Below are positions 43,763 through 53,775 of a stretch of DNA of 64,000 nucleotides, piece after piece. The notes below the pieces were generated by a model, which searched no databases, was not told the DNA's origin, and saw nothing but the letters and a program-made list of their open reading frames with translations. The DNA is taken from contig CM059193.1 of assembly GCA_030323885.1 (NCBI GenBank), forward strand, positions 91,885,990-91,949,989. The letters run 5' to 3'. Source of the DNA: Branchipolynoe longqiensis. Taxonomy: Eukaryota; Annelida; Polychaeta; Phyllodocida; Polynoidae. The first letter of the stretch is position 1. Each line of letters starts with the position of its first letter. Both the position numbers and the translations under genes were made by a program.

Positions 43763-44129
43763 CCCGTACGCTAGGTGAACGCTTCATACGCCAGAGATAC
43801 GCGGAGGGCGCATGCTCAACGTACGGCTAACCTATGCTAACTTATGCCAACCTACCCCTAACCTATGCCTAACCTATGCCAGCATAGGTCTAGCATACGT
43901 CTGGCATATGAGCAAACTATGAGCCACACGCTGGCACAGGTTTAACATTTTGAACATGCACAACAATTTTTCGGCAGCTCAACCTACGCCGACCTATGAC
44001 AACCTATGAAGAGCGTATACAACCTATGTCGAACCTATGCTAACCTATGACGGCATATGCCGACGTGTTGGTCGAAAAGCGCAATCGCCGGCATATGCTA
44101 ACGCCATAGGTCGTAGTGTGACAGGGCCT
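43763..44129. mobile_element. V12: adjoining V element lacking its left terminus
   Basis: Ends GTCGTAGTGTGACAGGGCCT followed by TTA (44130-44132). The arm motif is the same as V11 (AACCTATGCC). TTTTGAACATGCACAA is at about 43947. It begins directly after the right TTA of V11, with no TGTCACAC end of its own. Confidence 0.75.
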
Positions 44130-44132
44130 TTA

Positions 44133-45005
44133 CTTTGAGAATTACATATTGCATCATCTTTAGTTCGGAAAACTGCCACCAGGTGGGGCAGGGAGGGCTC
44201 ACCACACACACACACACACACACACTTAACCTGGATTTGGTAGGTCCTGCAAACATTCACTCTCACACACAACACACACAAACACACACACACAACCGCG
44301 TGTGCATTGTCACCTGTGTGCTAACACTCCCTCAGATACTGGCATCTGTAAATCATGCCATAACAGGCACACAGAACTCAGTTTCTTAACTTAATTATTG
44401 TACCCAATCTGTGGCATTCTTCACAGACTATTTGTCTGGGTGAAGAAACCACAGTCGTCAGCAACTGTATATGCTGTCCTTAGTTTTAGCAGTTACCTCC
44501 CTTTATACAATATATAATGCCAACATACTTCAATTCAATAATACATGTAAATATACCAATACAGTAATAATTGTCCAGACTTCTTATCTACAGTGGTTAT
44601 ATTTGATGTAGACCCTTAGAGCAATCTGATATTAATTATCACTTCACTTAACAGCTCTGCTTAATATACATAATCTACACTGGTTTCACAACTTGGTTTG
44701 AATATTATGCATATGTATTTACCAACATGATGGAATGAATTAGGTATTATTATAGAGGTTTTATAGTGCTACTTATATAATTGGAATATTATTATAATGA
44801 CTTTATAGAAATAACTGGATGATTTAAATATGATTAAAACAGTTTTCTTAATGCTTCACATATGAGTGTCGTGAAAGGTAGATATTTTAGAATTTATTTA
44901 AACTATTGTTTATTTATGAACCAGACCTAAAAAGTCGCAATATTTGACAATGTGATTCGTCAGTCTTTGCCCTGATGAGTGAGTCATGCACGGTCAGGGA
45001 GTATT
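44133..45005. other. Unassigned; CA repeats at 44199-44293
   Basis: Short CA microsatellites, then AT-rich sequence with no frame longer than chance and no repeat head. Possibly single-copy DNA. Confidence 0.45.
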
Positions 45006-45060
45006 TTCGGCAGGAGTGTGTGTGGGGGTGGGGGTGGGGGTGGGGGAGGGGGTGGAAGGG
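45006..45060 (+). other. G-quadruplex-prone GGGGGT tract
   Basis: Five or more G4-5 runs spaced by single T or A. About 110 bp downstream, CAGTGACGTCACAGCTCCCGCC (a CRE palindrome in a GC-rich patch at about 45168) is the only regulatory-looking site. Confidence 0.4.
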
Positions 45061-45221
45061 TTAAATGACTGGCACTCGCAGGCCTCCAGCATATTGGAAA
45101 AGGCCACGGACAACAGCTCAGCAAATATCTACATTCTGCGTCGAGTCCAATTCATTAGTCCGGCCCGCAGTGACGTCACAGCTCCCGCCAGTTCTGGCTA
45201 AATGTCGTCTGCTGGCAACGA

Positions 45222-45431
45222 AGCTTGCATAATGCATAAACTGTGGCCCTGTTTACTGTATAATATTTTGTGTTCATTTAGGTGGTCAATAATATGCCTA
45301 TGCATTATTTTTTTCATCAGTTTACCAGGCAGTGGGAGTATATAGATCGGTCTGTAGTTGCCTAGTATCTGTTTATCCCCTCTTTTGTGGAGCGGTGTTA
45401 CCATGGCTAGTTTCCAGCAGTCCACATACAT
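45222..45431 (-). pseudogene. Fragment of a CR1/L2-type reverse transcriptase
   Basis: A minus-strand frame reads DCWKLAMVTPLHKRGDKQ, then GNYRPIYILPLPGKLMKK. This is the fingers motif of CR1/L2-clade reverse transcriptases (usually WK.A.V.P..K.GD...NYRPIS.LP). About 60 residues are recognisable. The rest of the enzyme, including the catalytic YADD, is absent, so this is a dead fragment. A SINE-1 scrap adjoins it at 45438-45470. Confidence 0.75.
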
Positions 45432-45477
45432 TTTTAAGTAATTGGTTTGACTCGACGAGGGTTGGAACTCGTGGCAT

Positions 45478-46101
45478 TAAAACCTGTTATTCCTGAAGCC
45501 TATGGTGTCATACTTTTGGCTAGATAAAAGATTCACCCGGTACTTGTAGTACACAGGTGAAAGACAACATGGTCTAAATACGGGCAAAAATAGCTTTAGT
45601 ATGGAACAAGAAGTAGAATGCCTGCCTCCAGTGTCAAATGGTTACTTATATCGGCACAGAGTTGGTGAAATGGGAGAGAATGCAAAAAGACAAGATGGTG
45701 GCTGCAGAACGCCGTTGATTTCACTTTTAAATCTTATTAAACTAGATATTATATGATATTTTTTAACTCAAAGGTAGCGGGCTATCAATATGCAAAGAAT
45801 AATTGTTGCCTCTTAGATTGTGAAATTAGGCTCTCAATTCTTTAACCCGCTTTTTCGACCGTTTTTATATAGGGTTGGTATTCACCCGTGTACTGCGAGT
45901 ACCGGGTGAATCCTTTATCTAACTTTTGGCATGCCTGCCAAAAGTAATTTTACCTGTTTGTATTTCGAATATTTCAAAACGTAGTAATTTAAAATGAAAA
46001 TTACTTCAAAGTAAAATAAAGGTAGATTATAACAATTAACTTAATATCTTTATCTCAGAAAAATTACTAAAAACTCGAATTCATCGGACTGTTCAAATTT
46101 A
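45478..46101. mobile_element. Family B element, left truncated, split by E4
   Basis: CCTGTTATTCCTGAAGCCTA, then the E element, then GCATGCCTGCCAAAAGTAAT to TCATCGGACTGTTCAAATTT. Confidence 0.82.
45521..45921. mobile_element. E4: Mutator-like MITE with 9-bp duplication
   Basis: TAGATAAAAGATTCACCCGG to GGGTGAATCCTTTATCTA, flanked by ACTTTTGGC at 45512-45520 and 45922-45930 inside a family B element. Confidence 0.93.
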
Positions 46102-46220
46102 AGTGCCAATTACAGGTTGACTGAGATTTTCAGTCAACACCCTGATATTACCTGGAGGGTGGGGGGCCAGGGGTGGGGGTTGTAACCGGAAGTGAAATAG
46201 TCTCCTGACATCATACAGAC

Positions 46221-46560
46221 AGGGCGCGGTGGCCGAATCGGTAGAGCGCGGGCCTGACGTGCGAGAGATCGGGAGTTCGGTTCCTGGTCGAGTCAAACCA
46301 ATGACTTATAAATAAAATGGATTCTTGTTGCTTCCTAGCCTGGTACTAAGCATTATTAGGATAGGGCAAGGACTGGTTAGCTCAGTGTCAGGATAATGTG
46401 ACGGAGTGGGATATCAGGTCATGGTGCTGGCGGCCTGGTCTCCCCATGGGGCAGCACTATAAAGTCACCATGAGTACGCACTGTCACAAGTCAGTAGGTA
46501 CCCTTCCTGATATGACCTTAGATGTTGCCAGGATGTAAAACTCCAACAACCAAACAACAT
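46221..46560 (+). mobile_element. SINE-1, full length, GGTAGAGC head
   Basis: GGTGGCCGAATCGGTAGAGC, GTTCGGTTCCTGGTCGAGTC, complete body, tail ACTCCAACAACCAAACAAC. Confidence 0.9.
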
Positions 46561-46869
46561 AATCTATATATAAATAACTGTAGGCAGGTCAGAGCATGCT
46601 GACTGGACGCGCGCATGCGTGAATTCTGGCGCATCCTGAATCAACTGCCGGACAAATAGACTGTGTGCCTCCCAGGGGATGGGGGGGGGGGGGGGGGGGG
46701 TCTGCGCATGCTCTGTGCATGCTTCAATAATCCCACAGTGTCTGGCATTGTTGTGAATTCCCATACTGGTTCAATATGGCTCAATAACCGACAAATAGAT
46801 TACGGTTAATGAGATTCCACCATTTTGCGATAGTTGATAAATGGCACTAATATCCAATATACATTTTTT
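46561..46869. other. Unassigned; poly-G run beside an H-like hairpin half
   Basis: AATAGACTGTGTGCCTCCCA at about 46656 equals one arm of the terminal hairpin of H2 (53160). A run of about 20 Gs follows at 46681-46700. No frame. Confidence 0.45.
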
Positions 46870-47085
46870 TCCATGGAGCATGCACAGTGAGCTACTAAAC
46901 ACACCATTAGTTCATCCACTGCGATTACTGGTGGAAATCCTCTATAATACCTTTTACTGTTACCAACAACATAAGTTCTTGCCACTGCTATAAGAGGGCA
47001 GGTTAGTAATGGAAACCCTCTATAAGACCTTTTCCCTAGAACACGCTGCACAGTGATCTGTTGCCAACATTAGTTGCACTATAAA
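46870..47085. repeat. Repeat G, locus 1: two units of about 95-100 bp
   Basis: Units share AGTTCTTGCCACTGC, GAGGGCAGGTTAGT and GGAAACCCTCTATAAGACCT with 49265-49530. Confidence 0.7.
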
Positions 47086-47154
47086 CTCACCATGATTAAG
47101 TGAGGAACAATGTTCTCCTTGACAGAGTAGCAAACACGTGGAATAGGCTTCTTT

Positions 47155-47467
47155 TTTTCTTTTTTTTTTGTCCATTAGATTTTTAAGCAGGGGAAATTTC
47201 AGTCATAGACGACTGGTCTTCCTCATTCCACTGCTGGTCGATAGAAAGCCCGAGCCTACACTTTTACCGACCCAAGGGATTTTTAACCTCCCACACCACA
47301 TAGACATGGTAAGAGAGCAACTGGCCTTTGATGACGCTGTAAGTTATACACAGCGGTGGAAATCCAAATTGGCAGAGCTGGGGCCACGGGGAATCGAACC
47401 GCCGACCCTCAGATTAGGAGTCTGACCTAGAAAAAAGTCAGACACTCTAACCACTCCGCCACAGAGA
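47155..47467 (-). mobile_element. SINE-2 with the alternative 3' tail
   Basis: The tRNA-like head (TAACCACTCCGCCACAGAG on the plus strand) and SINE-2 body continue into CTGGTCTTCCTCATTCCACT and CCATTAGATTTTTAAGCAGG (plus strand). This is the tail otherwise found on SINE-1b. A T-rich run ends the copy. Confidence 0.83.
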
Positions 47468-47498
47468 ATGCTTCCACCCGAAATAGCTCCATCACTAA

Positions 47499-47916
47499 TA
47501 GATAAAAGATTCACCCGGTACTTGTAGTACACGGGTGAAGGACAACGTAGTGTAAATACGGGCGAAAATAGCTTTAGTATGGAACATGAACTAGAAACTG
47601 TGGCTCCAGTATCAAATGGCTACTCATATTGGCACAGAGTTGGTGAAATGGGCGAGAATGCAAAAAGACAAGATGGTGGCCAGAGAACGCCATCGATTTC
47701 ACTTTTAAATTGCATTAAAGTATATGTTTTATTATATTTTCCAACTCAAAACTAGTGGGTAAACACAAAGACATATACAAAGAATAAATGTTGCTTCTTA
47801 GATTGAGAAATTAGGCTCTCATAAAGACTCAGTTCATTAGCCCGATTTTTCTACCATTTTTATATAAGGCTGATCTTCACCCGTGTCCTACAAGTACCGG
47901 GTGAATCTTTTATCTA
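47499..47916. mobile_element. E5: Mutator-like MITE with 9-bp duplication
   Basis: TAGATAAAAGATTCACCCGG to CGGGTGAATCTTTTATCTA, with CATCACTAA at 47490-47498 and 47917-47925. This is the least diverged copy: TIRs are near perfect. Confidence 0.94.
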
Positions 47917-47925
47917 CATCACTAA

Positions 47926-48754
47926 ATGCATTGAAAAACAGACTCGATAAATTTCGTAGTCAGCATCGAAATAGTCAGTCCTTGCCACATTATCACTTTA
48001 ATTATGACAGGTCTATATATAGCCAGGCCGAATCTGTTAACAGGTGATTATGCCGAAATAAATAAACAGAAGAGGATAAGTATAAGTATAAGAATGGGTG
48101 AGCGCTGTCACACGTTGGTACCTGCCTTAATATGTATGACCTTAGATGTTGTCAGGTTGTAAACCGCAAACAAACGAACATTGCTGGTTTTTAACAAATT
48201 CCCTTCTAAGTTCTGAGCCGACAATTTTGAAAGTCGTCTGCAATGCGGTGGCCATGAGGTGTTGGTGTGGCTATAAATATGTCGGGTTTGGATCCTCTAT
48301 TGATCTGACTGCACCTCGTGTATCCACCCCCCCCCCCCACCTCCCCCACACACTCCGCTCCCCCACCCACCCAGCCCCCAAACCCACGTGACCAGCTGTG
48401 TAACTACGGCGACAGCGATCACGTGACTTTCGGGAGTCCACCTGCGACTTAGAGGCTGGCCGACACAAAGCTATCCGCTTTCCACAACGATTTACATGAA
48501 ACAATTTTTTCTTTTTTTTAAAAGAACAACAAAATCAGCTTCGTTTCGATTTATTGCAATTCTTAGATTCTAGCGATCGTTATTGCTGTTAAAATGGGTA
48601 AAACATTTGTTGATTCTAACATTTAATTATACTATCGTATGTTGATGTTATTGTGATGGACCGGTTGGTTGGTTGTTGGAGTTTTACGACCTAGCAACAT
48701 CTCTAAGTGATGGACCATGGCCTACTCTGCTTGAGGAATAAAGACGAAACACCA
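47926..48754. other. Unassigned; SINE-1 scraps and E-box pair
   Basis: SINE-1 3' fragments lie at 48085-48180 (+) and about 48664-48705 (-). A C-rich run at 48328 precedes two CACGTGAC-type E boxes (about 48384 and 48419). No start codon context or frame supports a gene. Confidence 0.4.
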
Positions 48755-49087
48755 TTTGTTTGTTGTTGTTTTATGTCCTAGCAACATCTAATGTCATATC
48801 AGGATGAGTACAGACTTGTGACAGTGCGCACTCATGGCGACTTTATAGTGCTGCCTCACTGGAAGACCAGGCCACCAGCACCATGACCTGATATCCCATT
48901 CAGTCACATTATCCTGACACTGAGCGAACACGTCCTTGCCCTATCCTATTAATACCGAGCGCCAGGCTAGGAAGGAACAAGTATCAATTTTTAAGTCATC
49001 AGTTTGACTCGACCAGGGTTTGTACCCATGACCCCATGATCTACTAACACGGGAGATGGACGCTCTAACTCATTCAGCCATCCTGTC
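48755..49087 (-). mobile_element. SINE-1, full length
   Basis: Tail TTTGTTGTTGTTTTATGTCC, body, head CTCTAACTCATTCAGCCATC. Confidence 0.87.
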
Positions 49088-49264
49088 TGGTGTCGAAACA
49101 CTGAGATAGCTTCGAACCCCAGGGCGCTCCCTGGTTTATTCCGCCAAGGTCAGAATAGGAATAGACCTGTCACTGCCCAGCGAGGTAGCGCAATAACCTC
49201 CCACGGGGGGTGGCCGCTAGCAAAGCGTGGAACAGTCCATCCTAGAGACGAAAAGTGCCGAACA

Positions 49265-49530
49265 ATAAGGTGCTACCTACATTAGTTCTTTCCACAGGGC
49301 GGGTTGGTGGTAGAAACCCTCTATAAGACCTTTTCCACAGAGTAAGCTGCACAGTGAGCTGCTACCCACAACTAGTTCTTGCCACTACCGTCAGAGGGCA
49401 GGTCGGTGGTGGAAATCTTATATAAAACACTCTTCACAGAAGATGTTGAACAATAAGCTGCTACTCACGACTTTAGTGCTTGCCACTACCGTCAGAGGGC
49501 GAATTGGTGGTAGAAATCATCTATTGTGAT
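49265..49530. repeat. Repeat G, locus 2: three units of about 95-100 bp
   Basis: GCCACTACCGTCAGAGGGC starts units at about 49381 and 49482, with an earlier diverged unit from about 49285. CTCTATAAGACCTTTTCC and GCACAGTGAGCTGCTAC recur. No coding capacity. Confidence 0.75.
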
Positions 49531-49610
49531 ACATCTGACGCAAACAATGGGTAACCAAGGAGACTGATTAATCAAAAGCCAGCATCAACAAACACTGAGT
49601 GGCGCTGCTT

Positions 49611-49970
49611 AAAGCTGCATAGTCTGATGAAGCATCAAATTTTCAAAACCAAAATAATTATTTAGATTTGATTCTATATATCTAACTTAGATACTGATAC
49701 ACTTATTATGCATTTGTTTCTGCATAGAAGGCAATACTGAGTCAATTTAATGGAACCCGTTATAGTGTTACTGTAGAAGTCTATCGTGTGAGAGTTTTGG
49801 CAAGCTTGCCAAAATTAATTTCCATGTTTGCACTCAAAATATCTAAAAAGTTTACCATTTAAAATAAATGTAACTTTGAACTAATGTAAAGTAGATACTA
49901 GTGATCGATCTAATATATTTATCTCAGAAAAAATACAGAAATCGAAAACCATCGGACTGTGCAACTTTAA
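49611..49970. mobile_element. Family B element, complete
   Basis: AAAGCTGCATAGTCTGATGA to ACCATCGGACTGTGCAACTT, 360 bp, no interruption. A useful reference copy for the family. Confidence 0.88.
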
Positions 49971-50095
49971 ACTAGGTCAATGTGAGTCTATGTCCAGACA
50001 AGACTGTAGCAAATGCACCATTTTAACTCGTCGCCAAACCCCCACCCTACCAGCCACCCACCCCGACCCCCACTTCCACCATCAACCGCCACTGG

Positions 50096-51288
50096 ACCAG
50101 ACAGGATGGCCGAATGAGTTGAGCGTCCGTCTCCCGTTTTTGGTAGATCGTGTGATTCGAACGCATGTGTTCGAACCCTGGTTGAGTCAAACACCCCACT
50201 TATGACCTACACAAAAGAACTAAAGTAAAGCTACTAGAAAACAGAAGGATAATCCACCTCAAAACATTAGCATATGGATATAGGCAAGACATTAAGCGTC
50301 TATCCCAACCACTAAGGGACACCAGAGCAAGCAAGGCACCACTACTAAGGCAGACCAGAAGACAGAACAAAGCCCATGAAAGGAGCACACTGGAAATGGC
50401 CGCCAAGGCATGGAATGCGCAAACGGTGAAGGAAAGACAAATCCCTGACCTAAAATCGTACAAAAGATATCTGTGCAAAATAAAAACTGGGAACCCGAAC
50501 TGAACTACACCACAAGGGGGCAGGTGATATGTCACGGCCCACCAACTGGACAGCCCAGGGTGGGATAACCGGAAATATAAAAGCCAGATAACATATCCCA
50601 CAATATAAATCAAATCAAATTCAAACAAACATAACTCAATCACCTATTACGTACAGGCCTATGGACATGTAAATAAAATAGGCTAGTATAGAATTAAGTA
50701 GAAAAAAGTGGAAAACTCTTCCCAAGAAAACCCCAAAACACTAACATAGAACCTTAAGAAAACAACTAACATAGTAATAAGAATAGAACAAAAATACAAT
50801 GCCGAGAGAGCCCCCAAAAAAACGAACATAGGCCACTAAACCATACCTACAAACTGTCTATCTGCTACTGAAATGTAGACAATCAAATAACTTATCAGCA
50901 GCTACTGTTGCACAACACCAGCACTACATCTGGCCAGCATTGAAAACAAGCCTGGGTACCCGGGCGTACATGCTATGGACAGTATAAATACAGCCTCAAT
51001 AAAAAAAAAAACACCCAAAAAAAACCAAAACCAATGACTTAATAATTTATACTTGTTGCTTCCTAGCCTGGCACTCGGCATTATTAGGATAGGGCAAGGG
51101 CTGGTTGGCGCAGTGTCAGGATTATGTGATTGAGGGTGATATCAGGTTATGCTGCTAGCTGTCTGGTCTCCCAGTGAGGCAACACTATACAATTCAGCAC
51201 GAGTGTGCACTATCACAAGTTGGTACCTGTCCTGATATGACCTTAGATGATGCTAGGACGTAAAACTCCAGCAACCAACCAAATCCAC
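50096..51288 (+). mobile_element. SINE-1 interrupted by a CR1/L2-like 3' end
   Basis: Head and B box (GATGGCCGAATGAGTTGAGC, GTTCGAACCCTGGTTGAG) break at GAGTCAAAC (50190). The body resumes at about 51031 with AACCAATGACTTAATAATTT and ends ACTCCAGCAACCAACCAA. Confidence 0.86.
50191..51030 (+). mobile_element. 5'-truncated CR1/L2-like LINE end
   Basis: The first 310 bases (50191-50503) encode the C-terminus of a LINE reverse transcriptase protein: ENRRIIHLKTLAYGYRQ, RASKAPLLRQ and MAAKAWNAQTVKE correspond to the conserved tail of this clade. A TGA is at 50501, then a 3' UTR and an A-rich end (AATAAAAAAAAAAAACACCC). The catalytic parts are absent. Insertion into a SINE shows it moved after that SINE landed. 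Confidence 0.78.
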
Positions 51289-51630
51289 TCCCCACCTCCA
51301 CTCACCCCCACTCCCCACCCCCACCACCCACACCCACTCCACACCCACACCCACATTCCCCTCACTCCCCCAACACCCTACCCACATCCATTCACCCCCA
51401 CTCCCCACCCCCACCACCCACACCCACTCCACACCCACACCCACATTCCCCTCACTCCCCCAACACCCTACCCACATCCATTCACCCCCCACACACCCCT
51501 ACCCCTACCCCTACCCACACCCACTCCACACCCACATTCCCCTCGCTCCCCCAACACCCTACCCACATCCATTCACCCCCACACACCCCTACCCACACCC
51601 ACTCCACACCCACACCCACTTCCAGTGGTC
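51283..51630. repeat. C-rich CCCACAC repeat with ~120-bp higher-order unit
   Basis: CATTCCCCTCACTCCCCCAA to CATCCATTCACCCCCAC occurs three times at intervals of roughly 120 bp within (CCCACAC)-type sequence. Confidence 0.85.
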
Positions 51631-51914
51631 ATGCTTGGGGTAGACTGCTAAAACAACAACCCATTTGCTCGTGTGCATAACATGTTATCCACATTACAGT
51701 AATGGCCTACGTGTTGCCATGTGTATGTTGATTTGCTCATATTCCAGGCTATTTCTCATTAACTATGGAGAGTTACTTTTTTTAGAACAAACAAATTATG
51801 GTTGCCGAGTTAAAATGACTAAATCCACAATACAAGTGCCACAATAGAATAGGCAAAATATAATTGTCTCTTAACTTTCAGGTAATTTCAATTGAAAATT
51901 ATGGAAATTCTAGG

Positions 51915-52305
51915 CAGAAGGATAATGAGACTGAGTGGGATATCATGTCATGGTGCTGGTGGCCTGATTTCCCATTGGAGCAGCACTATAAAGTCGCCAT
52001 GAGTGCGCACTATCGCAAGTCGGTACCCGTCCTGATATGACCTTAGATGCTGCCAGGACGTAACACTTCTAACAACCAACCAACTCATTGAGGCAGCACT
52101 ATAAAGTCGCCATGAGTGCGCACTATCACAAGTAGGTACCCATCCTGATATGACCTTAGATGCTGCCAGGACGTAACACTTCTAACAACCAACCAACCAA
52201 ACCATTGAGGCAGCACTATAAAGTCACCATGCGTGCGTACTCTCACAAGTTGGTACTGATATGAACTTAGATGTTGCCAGGATGTAAAACCCAAACAAAC
52301 ATCGT
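51915..52305 (+). repeat. Three tandem SINE-1 3' ends
   Basis: A SINE-1 3' half (51915-52080) is followed by two shorter copies (52085-52203 and 52204-52305). Each begins CATTGAGGCAGCACTATAAA or similar and ends with AACAACCAACCAA or AAACAAACA. The near-identical spacing argues for tandem duplication after insertion. Confidence 0.78.
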
Positions 52306-52400
52306 GCAGTCATTTTGCAGGTGGGCGAACGAGTTTTCCCGCTTAAAAAACCAGCACAAAAACCCTGTAATTGCCAAATAAACTTAGAACCACTGCCCTT

Positions 52401-52749
52401 AAAGCTGCATAGTCCGATGAAATATCAAATTTTCAAAACCAAGCCAATTATCTAGATTTGATTTTACATATCTAACTTATATACTGATGCACTTATTAAG
52501 CATTTGTTTCTGCGTAGAAGGCAACAAACACTGAGTCAATTTAACCGAACCTGTTACTGAAGAAGTCTCTGGTGTCAGAGTTTTGGCAAGGTTGCCAAAA
52601 CTAATTTTCCATGTTTGCACTCAAAATATCTCAAACGATTACCATTTAAAATAAAAGTAACTTTGAACTAATGTAAAGTAGACACTAGTGATCGATCTAA
52701 TCTCAGAAAAAATACCGAAATTCAAAACCATCGGACTATGCAACTTTAA
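52401..52749. mobile_element. Family B element, complete
   Basis: AAAGCTGCATAGTCCGATGA to ACCATCGGACTATGCAACTT; shares all landmarks with 49611. Confidence 0.88.
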
Positions 52750-52942
52750 TCTACATCTAATATCACAAACTTGTATTACCTGTCTAGGTGTCCTGGTGTG
52801 TGCATATAATTAAGTCGGCTTCACGCTATCCGTTTAACCAATTATAGACGACTAGTGTAAAAAACTGTGCAATGTTGTGCACTCTCTGTAAAATGTCGTC
52901 TGCTACGAAAAAATTTCACTGCTTTTCCCCCATTTTTGTTAT

Positions 52943-53775
52943 AAAGCTGCATAGTCCGATGAAGCGTCACATTTTCAAAACCAAAACAATTATCTAGATT
53001 TGATTCTACATATCTAACTTAGATAATGATGGACTTATTAAGCATTTGTCGCCACATAGAACGGAATATTGAGTCAATTTAATAGAACCTGTTACTGCAG
53101 AAGCCTGCATGTTTTGGCATGCTTACTGAACCTAATTTCACGTGTTTACACTTCAAATAGACTGTGTGCCACCCAGGGGAGGCACACAGTCTATTTGCCA
53201 TGCATTTTGGGTATGCAGGTATTGCAGGTATTGCAATACCTCAGGGAGTTTGACGCCCCTGCCCTGCAGAGTTGTAAATCACTGCCTTCTGGTACAGGTT
53301 CTTGACAGAACCGAAGGCTAATAGAGCAAACCCTGAACAGAAAACCATGTCACTGTGGCAGCATTAAGGGCGGTTCATGTATGGAACTCCCAACATCTCC
53401 CGAACTCCCAACACTGCAGGGACAAATAGTTTTGCGCCTGTCTGGACATGTTCTTGCCGGTGTGAAACCTCTATTTGCTCCCCGAGAGAGTGCCGCTGGT
53501 AACTTGCAAAATCCAGCACCACTTCAACACTTTTGCAGGCAGCTTTCATGAAAGGTACAACCGCACAAAACACCATATTGGCTCGGTCGTCACCCGGAAA
53601 TGGAGACCGGCAGTCAAGTAATGACAGCAGTCTTTGTCGCATCGCGACCGACAGCGACAGCAGCAGCACACTTCAAATATCTCAAAATTTAGTCATTTAA
53701 GATAAATGTTACTTCAAACTAAAGTAAGTAGATTATAATTATCAATTCAATATATTATCGGACAGTGCACCATTA
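52943..53775. mobile_element. Family B element split by H2
   Basis: The left part ends GTGTTTACACTTCAAATA. The right part restarts with the same ACACTTCAAATA and ends TATTATCGGACAGTGCACCA. Confidence 0.85.
53160..53667 (-). mobile_element. H2: H element with 12-bp target duplication
   Basis: 508 bp between copies of ACACTTCAAATA (53148-53159 and 53668-53679). In its own (minus) direction it begins near GTCGCTGTCGGTCGCGATGC. It contains the conserved frame of H1, here extended upstream to 101 codons (53364-53669). It ends with the hairpin ACTGTGTGCCTCC / GGCACACAGT. A 12-bp duplication suggests target-primed retroposition, but there is no A tail or polymerase gene. Confidence 0.75.
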
